Part shown: piece by piece, positions 6,989-14,796 of the stretch
Layout of the letters: every line of letters starts with the position of its first letter
Position numbering within the stretch: the first letter of the stretch is position 1
NCBI RefSeq assembly: GCF_009014635.1
Contig: NZ_BKCF01000001.1
Span: 682,001-746,000, forward strand
Direction of reading: 5' to 3'
Length of the DNA: 64,000 nt
Source of the DNA: Patiriisocius marinistellae
Lineage (GTDB): Bacteria; Bacteroidota; Bacteroidia; Flavobacteriales; Flavobacteriaceae
The notes under the pieces: generated by a model
Seen by the model: the letters and a program-made list of their open reading frames with translations, nothing else
Told to the model about the DNA's origin: nothing
Databases searched by the model: none
Program-made: the position numbers and the translations under genes

Positions 6989-9118
6989 ATGCGTCATTTT
7001 TTATTTTTTATAGGGCTATTAAATAGTGTTATTTTTTACGGCCAAATTGAACAGAATAATGATTCTATATCTCGAGAAAAGTTGAATGAGATAGTAGTAA
7101 CTGGTCAACTCAATCCACAATCAGTATCAAAATCTGTTGTTGAGGTAAAAGTAATTACTAGAAAAGATATAGAACGCCAAGCAGGTAATACCCTTGCAGA
7201 TGTACTTAACACAACACTTAATTTAAATATTACACCTAATACTACTACAGGTAAAAGTGGTGTGAGTCTATTTGGTCTAGATAGTCAATATATTAAAGTA
7301 CTCATTGATAATATTCCTATTATAAATGAAGAAGGGGTAGGAAACAATACGGATTTAACATTAATCAATCTTGATGATATTGAGCGTATTGAAATTGTAG
7401 AAGGCGCTATGGGTGTGCAATATGGTTCAAATGCAATTTCTGGAATCATTAATATAATAACAAAAAAGTCCTCACGTAATGACTGGGACATAACTGCCTA
7501 TCTTCAAGAAGAAACTATAGGCAGTGAATATGAATGGTTTGATAAAGGCCGTCATATTCAGTCATTGCGATTGGGGCACAATTTCTCGGAACGATTGTAC
7601 GCAAATGCCACGTACACTCGCAATGATTTTGCTGGGTTTTTCAATACTAAAAAAGGAGAAAACTATGCACAAAATGACGGGTTAAGAGGACATGAATGGC
7701 TCCCTAAATTACAACAAAATACAAAAGCTCTATTGTCCTACAAAGTAGAGGGCTTCAATGTTTTTTATCGATTTGATTATTTAAATGAGCACATTGAGCG
7801 TTACAATGAAACAGTTGATATTAATGAAAATCCTGCAACCGGAACCACAAATCCATCTGCACTTGATGAAATTTATATTAATAATAGATTTTACCATCAT
7901 TTAAATAGTACGGGTAAACTACTTCAAAAAATAGATTATAATATTTCTCTATCCTACCAAGAACAAAACAAAGACTTAGAGCGCTATACCTATCGCATTA
8001 GAAACCAAGAAAAAGAAAATGTAGAAGAAGGTGAATATCAAAGTAGAAGCGCGGTGTTCTCTCGTGGAACTTTTAGCAATATTATAAACACAAATAAAAC
8101 AAACCTACAATTAGGATATGAAATCACTGCCGAAAAAGGCTCTGGTTCCTCTCTTGCAATTGTAATAGGGCCTGAAAGCGAAGAGGTAACTCAAGAACTC
8201 AATAGCTATGACTTTTTTGCTTCTTCTGAAATTCAACTAACAGATCGCTTTTCCCTCCGTCCTGGATTTAGGGCGTCTATCAATAATATTTTTGAAACCC
8301 AATATATAGGATCATTGAGTGCAAAACAGTCTTTAGGCGAGGATTGGGAACTTCGTGCAATTTTAGGGTCTGCAAACCGCACACCTAGCTACGACGAATT
8401 GTATACTTTCTTCGTAGATGTAAACCACGACGTGCAAGGAAACCCAACTTTAAATCCAGAAAAGGGGGTTTCGGCTTTTCTACATATTAAAAAACGTAGT
8501 GAACTCGCAAACGGGGAGGTTCGGTTAAAAAATAAATTAAGTTTTAACTATTTAGGGCTCAAAGACCGTATTGAATTAATTGTAATAAATCAAAGCCCAT
8601 TAGCATTTCAGTATAAGAATATTGACAATTTTAAAGCAGCGGGAATATTTTCAGAAAATGAGATTTTCTACGGAAATTTTAAGGGTCAAATAGGTGCGTC
8701 ATTTCAAGGAATTTCAAAAGTACTTGATAGTCGTACCCAAAGTAATGACGACTTTCTTTTTAATCTACAATTAAACGCAAACCTCGCATACACACTGCCT
8801 AAATGGGATAGCACATTTTCAGTTTTTTTCAAGCATATAGGAGAACAACAGCAATTTGTGGAAAAAAAAAATGAGCAAGGCGCGCAAGAGTTTACTGCTG
8901 GTACGACCGATGCATATAGCTGGATGGACGCTACAGTGAACAAATCTTTTTTTGAAGGATCATTTGTCACCACACTTGGTTGCCGCAATGTTTTTGATGT
9001 TACACAAGTAAATACAACCGCATTTGAAGGAGGTACTCATAACGGTCCTCCAGCACAAATTCCGTTAGGGTATGGCCGCTCTTATTTTTTAAAACTAACC
9101 TATAATCTAAAAATATAA
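6989..9118 (+). CDS. TonB-dependent outer-membrane receptor, haem/iron type (HmuR-like)
   Basis: This 709-residue receptor starts with a signal peptide (MRHFLFFIGLLNSVIFYG). The TonB-box/plug start LNEIVVTGQ is near residues 33-41, and the plug domain runs to about 155 (ITRKDIERQAGNTLADVL; IERIEIVEGAMGVQYGSNAISGIINIITKK). A 22-strand type barrel follows, ending YFLKLTYNLKI. There is no carboxypeptidase-like N-terminal extension, unlike the SusC-type receptors elsewhere in the window. It is the first gene of a tightly packed operon with two HmuY-like haem-binding proteins, so haem or haemoprotein iron is the most likely substrate. Its stop overlaps the next start (TAATG). The promoter carries a palindromic operator suited to iron control. 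Confidence 0.9.
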   Translation: MRHFLFFIGLLNSVIFYGQIEQNNDSISREKLNEIVVTGQLNPQSVSKSVVEVKVITRKDIERQAGNTLADVLNTTLNLNITPNTTTGKSGVSLFGLDSQYIKVLIDNIPIINEEGVGNNTDLTLINLDDIERIEIVEGAMGVQYGSNAISGIINIITKKSSRNDWDITAYLQEETIGSEYEWFDKGRHIQSLRLGHNFSERLYANATYTRNDFAGFFNTKKGENYAQNDGLRGHEWLPKLQQNTKALLSYKVEGFNVFYRFDYLNEHIERYNETVDINENPATGTTNPSALDEIYINNRFYHHLNSTGKLLQKIDYNISLSYQEQNKDLERYTYRIRNQEKENVEEGEYQSRSAVFSRGTFSNIINTNKTNLQLGYEITAEKGSGSSLAIVIGPESEEVTQELNSYDFFASSEIQLTDRFSLRPGFRASINNIFETQYIGSLSAKQSLGEDWELRAILGSANRTPSYDELYTFFVDVNHDVQGNPTLNPEKGVSAFLHIKKRSELANGEVRLKNKLSFNYLGLKDRIELIVINQSPLAFQYKNIDNFKAAGIFSENEIFYGNFKGQIGASFQGISKVLDSRTQSNDDFLFNLQLNANLAYTLPKWDSTFSVFFKHIGEQQQFVEKKNEQGAQEFTAGTTDAYSWMDATVNKSFFEGSFVTTLGCRNVFDVTQVNTTAFEGGTHNGPPAQIPLGYGRSYFLKLTYNLKI

Positions 9119-10536
9119 TGACTAATTTTTATAAAAAACACATCGCAATTGTATGGATTGCTATAGTATCATTGATGTCAATTTCATGTAGCGATGATGA
9201 AAACTCAGTAGTTACAGAAGCATCATTTGTCGTTGCTTTTGAAAGTCTTTCTTCAAATTTAGGAACGATTAATACAAGCCAAGAAATAGCATTTGTTTAT
9301 TCTCAAACAGCTACAGAGTCTGGAAATGTGACTCTTTTAGTCGAAACTGTAAACGCTACTTATGGAGAAGATTTTACTACAAACCCACCATTAGAAGGTG
9401 TAAATATTACAGTGCCAATTTTGCAAGGGGCAAATGGTTCAAGTTTCACATTTAATAAAGTAAATCAAAATCTTGATGAAACAGTTGAGATTTCATTTAA
9501 TATAGTTTCGGTTTCCTATCCAAATTCACAAATCCAAGGAAACACAACACATACATTAAATAGCGAAGCTTCTTTAGGCCGTGGTTTTGAGCCAGAAGTG
9601 GGAGGTCCTAATCAGCCCAACCAAGTTTATATTGATTTAAGTACAGAAGAGCAAACGCAGGTAAAAAGGGACACGTGGGATTTAGGATTTTATGGAGGAG
9701 ATGATTTTCGTGTAGGTATCAATGGTTCAATTTATATGGCAGCAGCCGAAATAGATAACACCAATATTGACGCCGTTACCGAAGCAGATGTTGCATCAAT
9801 TCAAGATCAAGTAGCTGTGGGAACTTTTGATCCTACAAATGAAGTTTATATTGACAATCCAGACGGTGATATTACTAAAACAGCCATCGCATCTATCAGC
9901 GCAAATGATGCTGATAATAATGTGTATTTAATCAATCAAGGATTTGAAGTAGGAAGTGAAACACCAGCGCCAGGAAGTGTTGCCGTTGCAGGTGATGCGC
10001 GAGGATGGAAAAAAATAAGAGTGCTTCGTCAAGAAAATGGATACCTGCTTCAATATGCTGATTTAAATCAATCCTCACACCAAGAAGTTGTGATTTCAAA
10101 AGATTCGGCATTCAACTTTACATTTTTTAGTTTTAATACTAATACTACGTTACCTGTAGAGCCTCAGGCCGAAAATTGGGATATCAATTTTACAGTGTTT
10201 ACAAATATTCTTGAGGGAGCAGGTTCCTATGGATTTTCAGATGGAGTACTCCATAATAGAAAAGGGGGCGTAGAAATTTACACGGTTAATACAGATGCTA
10301 TTGCTTATGATAACTTTAATGAAAATAGCATTGTAGAAACAAATTTTGTCCTTGATCAACGCGTAATAGGAAGTAGTTGGAGAGAAGTGATTAATGATGA
10401 TAAGGTATTAATTGATACAATTTACTACATCATAAGAGATCCAAATAATAACATTTATAAACTCAAGTTTACCGCATTATTAAATGATAGCGGTGATAGA
10501 GGTTTTCCAGAATTTAAATACAATTTAGTACGATAA
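9118..10536 (+). CDS. HmuY-like haem-binding surface lipoprotein
   Basis: The 472-residue protein starts with a lipoprotein signal ending SISC, so Cys24 is lipidated, and the acidic SDDE after it resembles a Bacteroidota surface-export signal. Residues about 35-150 look like a Calx-beta-like sheet domain (ESGNVTLLVETVNATYGEDF). From about 165 the sequence matches the HmuY pattern: VYIDLSTEEQTQVKRDTWDL, then GFYGGDDFRVGINGS, later ENWDINFTVFTN and YKLKFTAL. HmuY proteins bind haem at the cell surface and hand it to a TonB receptor. It overlaps the receptor gene by one base, supporting this partnership. The large N-terminal extension is unusual compared with the roughly 200-residue classic HmuY. 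Confidence 0.82.
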   Translation: MTNFYKKHIAIVWIAIVSLMSISCSDDENSVVTEASFVVAFESLSSNLGTINTSQEIAFVYSQTATESGNVTLLVETVNATYGEDFTTNPPLEGVNITVPILQGANGSSFTFNKVNQNLDETVEISFNIVSVSYPNSQIQGNTTHTLNSEASLGRGFEPEVGGPNQPNQVYIDLSTEEQTQVKRDTWDLGFYGGDDFRVGINGSIYMAAAEIDNTNIDAVTEADVASIQDQVAVGTFDPTNEVYIDNPDGDITKTAIASISANDADNNVYLINQGFEVGSETPAPGSVAVAGDARGWKKIRVLRQENGYLLQYADLNQSSHQEVVISKDSAFNFTFFSFNTNTTLPVEPQAENWDINFTVFTNILEGAGSYGFSDGVLHNRKGGVEIYTVNTDAIAYDNFNENSIVETNFVLDQRVIGSSWREVINDDKVLIDTIYYIIRDPNNNIYKLKFTALLNDSGDRGFPEFKYNLVR

Positions 10537-10573
10537 CTATAACAACAAATCAACAACAATTAAAAATAAAAAG

Positions 10574-11812
10574 ATGAAAAAAATATTACTTTCGGTTATT
10601 GCATTAGCCACGGTATTAGTTGCTACTGCACAGGACACGGTCACAGTTTCAATGGGAGCTAATTATGAAAATGAATTATATTTTAAGCTTTCAAACCTTT
10701 CTGAAAATACGTACGTAGCTGCCAATTGGGACATTGCATTTTTACGTGAAAATGCTCAAAGCATAGGAATACGTGTTAATGATGGAAAAGGAATACAAGT
10801 TTTTGAAACGGCAAATACAGCAGCAGATTTTAATTCAATCGACGTTACAGATGAGGCTAGCTGGACGCCACTCTATAATGATGATACAAACTGGGATAAT
10901 GGTGCATTCATGCAAGGTTCTGCAACTTATGGTTGGGGAGAGTATAATCCAGCTTCACACCATGTAGAGGGCACTATTGTATTTGTGTTGAAGTATGCAG
11001 ATGGCAGTTATGTAAAATTTATTAATGAAGATTATTTTGGTGCATACACATTTAAGTTTGCTACATGGGATGGTGCTGCTTGGGTAAATGAAACAACACA
11101 GACGGTTAATAATTCAACAAACCCAGATACACGTTATAACTATTTTTCACTAAGAAACAATGAACCTGTAGTTGCAGAGCCAGCAATTGATACTTGGGAT
11201 TTTGTTTTTAGAAAATACACGACATTTCTTAATCCTCCAGGACAGTATTATCCAGTAACTGGAGTGCTTCACAATCCTAATGTTACCGTTGCACAAAGCG
11301 ATGAGGATGACACGGCTATAGACCCTAATAATGTTGAGTATTTAGAAGAAATGAACACCATAGGCTATGATTGGAAAAACTTCAATGGTTCAGGATATGA
11401 TATTGCTAACAATCAAAAATATTATGTAAAATATGATAACGAAACTGTTTATAGATTGTACTTCACAGAATTTGAAGGCTCATCAACCGGAAATCTCACA
11501 TTTGTAACCGAAGATGTTTCAAGTGTATTAGGGATTGAAAATGTAACCGAGCAAGTTTCATTCGGAATGTACCCTAATCCTTCAGTGGATGGTCAAGTAA
11601 ATATCATATTTGAAAATATAGCTAACATTTCAGAAAAAAATAGTGTAGCAATTTATGCAATGAACGGTACAAAAGTTTATGATAAAGAGGTTACAAATAG
11701 TAATGGTTTTTTCAATAAAACGATTGATGTTTCGACGTTACAATCGGGTGTTTATCTGGTGAGCTTTACATCAGGAACGAGTAAGATTTCAAAAAAATTA
11801 ATCATAAAATAA
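10574..11812 (+). CDS. Secreted HmuY-like protein with T9SS sorting domain
   Basis: The 412-residue product has a Sec signal peptide (MKKILLSVIALATVLVATAQ) and no lipidation cysteine. The body, about 22-318, repeats the features of the preceding HmuY-like protein: NWDIAFLRENAQSIGIRVNDG near 51-71, DTWDFVFRKYTTF near 210-222, and KYYVKYDNETVYRLYFTEFEG near 280-300. Residues about 330-412 (MYPNPSVDGQV to KKLIIK) form a type A T9SS sorting domain. I infer a second haem-binding protein that is released or attached by the type IX system rather than lipid-anchored, giving the operon one tethered and one secreted haem collector. Confidence 0.8.
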   Translation: MKKILLSVIALATVLVATAQDTVTVSMGANYENELYFKLSNLSENTYVAANWDIAFLRENAQSIGIRVNDGKGIQVFETANTAADFNSIDVTDEASWTPLYNDDTNWDNGAFMQGSATYGWGEYNPASHHVEGTIVFVLKYADGSYVKFINEDYFGAYTFKFATWDGAAWVNETTQTVNNSTNPDTRYNYFSLRNNEPVVAEPAIDTWDFVFRKYTTFLNPPGQYYPVTGVLHNPNVTVAQSDEDDTAIDPNNVEYLEEMNTIGYDWKNFNGSGYDIANNQKYYVKYDNETVYRLYFTEFEGSSTGNLTFVTEDVSSVLGIENVTEQVSFGMYPNPSVDGQVNIIFENIANISEKNSVAIYAMNGTKVYDKEVTNSNGFFNKTIDVSTLQSGVYLVSFTSGTSKISKKLIIK

Positions 11813-11819
11813 TTTAGAA

Positions 11820-12722
11820 ATGAAAAATACAGCATTTATAATCTTTGTTTTAGGTTTCACATTTAGTACGATGGCGCAAAGTAAAAAACAAAAAGATCAA
11901 GAAGCAATAAAAGCAATGTGCGGTTGCTACGAAGTAACATTCAACTTTGCAGAAACTTTTCAATATAGTGAAGACTCTCTGTATAGACCGTCAAAAAATA
12001 AAGTTGATAAAGGGCTAGAATGGGCACAATTAGTGACCGATGAAGATGATAAAATTTCAATTCAGCATTTACTGCAAGTAGGTAATCCTGCTGAGCCTAT
12101 GGTTATCAAACACTGGCGCCAAGATTGGCTTTTTGAAAATACAGATTTATACACTTACCACGCTAATAATAAATGGGCTTTTCAAAATAAAGCTAAAACA
12201 GATGTAGCTGGACAATGGACTCAAAAAGTTTTTCAAGTTGATGATAGTCCGCGTTATGAAGGGAGTGCGACATGGGTACATGTTGATGGAAAGAGCTATT
12301 GGGAGAATACGACAGATGCTCCACTGCCAAGACGTGAATATACTACAAGAAGTGACTATAATGTAACAGAGAGAGGCAACCGCCAAGAGATAAAAAACTT
12401 TGGTTGGATACATGATCAAAACAATAAAAAAATAGTTCGTAAAGATGGAAAAGAAGATGTGATTGTCGCACATGAAAAAGGATATAACGTATATAAAAAA
12501 GTAGATGATAATCGTTGTGCTGTAGCTGCTCAGTGGTGGAAAGATAATACTAATAAATGGGCGCTTGTAAGAACAAAATGGGATGAGATTTATGGACGTA
12601 ACAAGGATTTAGTTCTAGAAGAAAAAGTGGATAACAAAGTATTATATAAATACCTTTTTGATGATGGATATGAAACAAAAGAAAAAATTGATCAAGTCAT
12701 TGAATCATTTGTAAAAAAATAA
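11820..12722 (+). CDS. Exported DUF6607 family protein of the haem operon
   Basis: This 300-residue protein begins with a signal peptide (MKNTAFIIFVLGFTFSTMAQ). The rest is rich in Trp, Tyr, Lys and Asp, with CGCYEVTFNFAETF near 36-49, IKHWRQDWLFEN near 97-108 and RREYTTRSDYNVTERGNR near 165-182. This pattern corresponds to DUF6607, which I know from iron/haem TonB clusters in Bacteroidota and some Gammaproteobacteria. The molecular role is unknown. It sits 7 bases after the T9SS HmuY-like gene and 2 bases before the ankyrin gene, so it is co-transcribed and probably acts in the periplasm or at the outer membrane on haem or its apo-carrier. Confidence 0.75.
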   Translation: MKNTAFIIFVLGFTFSTMAQSKKQKDQEAIKAMCGCYEVTFNFAETFQYSEDSLYRPSKNKVDKGLEWAQLVTDEDDKISIQHLLQVGNPAEPMVIKHWRQDWLFENTDLYTYHANNKWAFQNKAKTDVAGQWTQKVFQVDDSPRYEGSATWVHVDGKSYWENTTDAPLPRREYTTRSDYNVTERGNRQEIKNFGWIHDQNNKKIVRKDGKEDVIVAHEKGYNVYKKVDDNRCAVAAQWWKDNTNKWALVRTKWDEIYGRNKDLVLEEKVDNKVLYKYLFDDGYETKEKIDQVIESFVKK

Positions 12723-12724
12723 AA

Positions 12725-14215
12725 ATGAAATTTACAGCAACACTTTTAATAATTATAGCTAGTCTAACTGTTACAGCTCAAGAAGGTAACGTATTTTTAG
12801 ACAGAGCATTTTGGAAATCGAATCCCACACTTCAAATAGTGCAACAAAAGGTTTCAGATGGTTATGATGCAACAAAATTAAATCAAAATGCTTTTGATGC
12901 CACGGTATATGCGCTTTTAGAAAAGGCAGAAACTCCAGTAATTAAGTACTTGTTGTCACTTGAGGGAAATCCAATAGAGAAACGTACGCATGATAGCAGG
13001 ACGTACATTTTCTGGGCCGCATATGCTGGCAATACTGAGATAATGGATTATTTGTTAAGCAAAAATGCAAAAACAAATATCACCGATAGCCACGGAAATA
13101 CACCGGTTATGTTTGCAGCATCTGCAGGTCAAATAGATCCCAAAGTTTATGATTTATTTGAGAAGTATGGGGTTAAAATTTTTGAAGAAAAAACCGAAAA
13201 AGGGGCAAATGCACTTCATCTTATTGCGGGGTATGCTAAGGATTATAAAACTATTGAATACTTCGTAAATAAAGGAATTTCATTACAAAGTAAAGATGCA
13301 GAAGGAAACGGTCTTTTTGAGTATGCCGCAAAAGGAGGAAACAAAAATGTTTTAAACATGCTTATTAAAAGGGATGTTTCGTTTAAAAACCTAAATGGAA
13401 AAGGTGGTAATGCAATAATTTTTGCAAGTCAAGGGAGACGCGGACATCAAAACTCGCTTGACTTTTATAAATATTTAGAAAACCTAGGGGTTAATGTAAA
13501 TACTACAAATGAAGATGGAAGAAATCCACTGCATAACATTGCTAATAACAATGAAGAGAAAGAAGTGTATAATTACTTCATTTCAAAAGGAGTTAATGTT
13601 AATAAGCAAGATATAAATGGGAATTCACCTTTTATGATTGCAGCAAATAGCAATAATCTTGAAATAATTAAATTGCTCTCTTCTGAAATAGATAATATCA
13701 ATCTTAAAAATAAAAACGGTCAATCTGCATTAACCAAAGCAGTGAGTGGGAATACAACAGAAACAATAGCATTTTTACTCAAAAATGGAGCAGATATTAA
13801 TATTGTTGATGTAAAAGGTAATTCAATAGCATATTATCTTCTCAATTCATACAAAGCTAATGATATAAGTACGTTTGAATCTAAACTTAGTTTATTGAAA
13901 TCAAATGGACTTAATTTTAAGATGCTACAAGAAAATGATAATTCACTGCTTCATTTGGCGGCAAAATATAGCGATGTCTCATTGTTAAAGCAATTAGGAG
14001 AATTGAATGTTCCTATAAACGCAAAAAATAATGAAGGGTTAACGGCTTTACATATTGCGGCAATGACTGCTTCAAATACAGATGTTTTAAAATATTTATT
14101 ACAAAAAGGAGCAGATAAAACTTTAACAACAGAATTTGACGAGACCGTTTTTGATTTAGCCAGCGAGAACGAATTATTACAACTACAGAAATCTAATTTG
14201 GATTTTCTTAATTAA
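12725..14215 (+). CDS. Exported ankyrin-repeat protein
   Basis: The 496-residue protein has a signal peptide (MKFTATLLIIIASLTVTAQ) followed by about twelve ankyrin-type repeats from residue 70 to the C-terminus. Good examples are DSHGNTPVMFAASAG, DAEGNGLFEYAAKGG, NEDGRNPLHNIANNN, NGQSALTKAVSGN and NNEGLTALHIAAM. Ankyrin solenoids bind other proteins; in the periplasm this could be a scaffold or chaperone for haem-uptake partners. It has no enzyme domain. The gene begins 2 bases after the DUF6607 gene, so the two are very probably translated together. Ankyrin proteins exported to the periplasm are known beside catalase and iron genes in other bacteria, but the function here is not shown by the sequence. 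Confidence 0.85.
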   Translation: MKFTATLLIIIASLTVTAQEGNVFLDRAFWKSNPTLQIVQQKVSDGYDATKLNQNAFDATVYALLEKAETPVIKYLLSLEGNPIEKRTHDSRTYIFWAAYAGNTEIMDYLLSKNAKTNITDSHGNTPVMFAASAGQIDPKVYDLFEKYGVKIFEEKTEKGANALHLIAGYAKDYKTIEYFVNKGISLQSKDAEGNGLFEYAAKGGNKNVLNMLIKRDVSFKNLNGKGGNAIIFASQGRRGHQNSLDFYKYLENLGVNVNTTNEDGRNPLHNIANNNEEKEVYNYFISKGVNVNKQDINGNSPFMIAANSNNLEIIKLLSSEIDNINLKNKNGQSALTKAVSGNTTETIAFLLKNGADINIVDVKGNSIAYYLLNSYKANDISTFESKLSLLKSNGLNFKMLQENDNSLLHLAAKYSDVSLLKQLGELNVPINAKNNEGLTALHIAAMTASNTDVLKYLLQKGADKTLTTEFDETVFDLASENELLQLQKSNLDFLN

Positions 14216-14230
14216 AATAATTATTAAAAA

Positions 14231-14285
14231 CTCTCCAAAGAGAGACATAGACCTGTCATGCATTTACTGTTTTGACAGGTCTTTA
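14231..14285 (+). terminator. Hairpin inside the haem operon, possible attenuator
   Basis: Arms GACCTGTCA (14250-14258) and TGACAGGTC (14273-14281) are perfect 9-base inverted repeats with a 14-base loop, followed by TTTATT. A smaller CTCT/AGAG hairpin precedes it. The only gap of more than 40 bases in the operon is here, before the DUF2271 and PepSY genes. The weak T-run suggests partial termination or mRNA processing, rather than a full stop. Confidence 0.5.
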
Positions 14286-14299
14286 TTAAAATTAAATGT

Positions 14300-14785
14300 A
14301 TGAAAACACTTTTTAAAATAATTCCGGTCCTTTTTTTTGTAGGGTTTGTACTCACAGCATTTACCGTTAATGAAAAGAAAGCTGTAAAATGTATGATACA
14401 AATGACAAATTATACAGGCGAAGGAGCGTATGTTATAGTTTCGTTGTTAAATTCATCAGGAGACTACGAAGAAACTCTTTATGTACAGGGAAAAGATAGT
14501 GAGTGGTATAGTGAAATTCCAGAATGGTGGAAGTTCTACGGTAAATACCGTCCAGAAATTGATGCCATTAGTGGTGCTACAATTAGTGGTGGTGAACGAA
14601 AAGTAACTGTTTTGCAAGTGCCTATGGATAAAATTGATGCGGGATATAGTTTGCGTTTTGAAACATCGGTTGAGGACCAAGCTTATCATAAAGATGATGT
14701 AGAATTTGAACTTACAACAGCTAATCTAAAATCTAAAAAAGAAGGCAAGGGCTTTATTAGGTACGTAAGATTAATACCTAAATAA
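14300..14785 (+). CDS. Exported DUF2271 family protein
   Basis: A 161-residue protein with an N-terminal signal or anchor (MKTLFKIIPVLFFVGFVLTAF). The pattern QMTNYTGEGAYVIVSLLNSSGDYEETLYV, the paired WYSEIPEWW, and DAISGATISGGERKVTVLQV match DUF2271, a periplasmic family. In other bacteria DUF2271 genes lie next to PepSY-domain membrane proteins in iron/flavin-linked clusters, exactly as here (the PepSY fusion starts 12 bases later). The DAISGATI stretch resembles the D(A/G)xSGAT motif of flavin-attachment or FMN-binding domains, so a link to flavin or haem electron transfer is possible but unproven. Confidence 0.8.
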   Translation: MKTLFKIIPVLFFVGFVLTAFTVNEKKAVKCMIQMTNYTGEGAYVIVSLLNSSGDYEETLYVQGKDSEWYSEIPEWWKFYGKYRPEIDAISGATISGGERKVTVLQVPMDKIDAGYSLRFETSVEDQAYHKDDVEFELTTANLKSKKEGKGFIRYVRLIPK

Positions 14786-14796
14786 ATAAATTTTTT

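Noticed and set aside
9118-14215. Haem operon considered as a polysaccharide utilisation locus
   Set aside because: No SusC/SusD pair or carbohydrate enzyme is present; the lipoprotein and T9SS protein match HmuY patterns instead.
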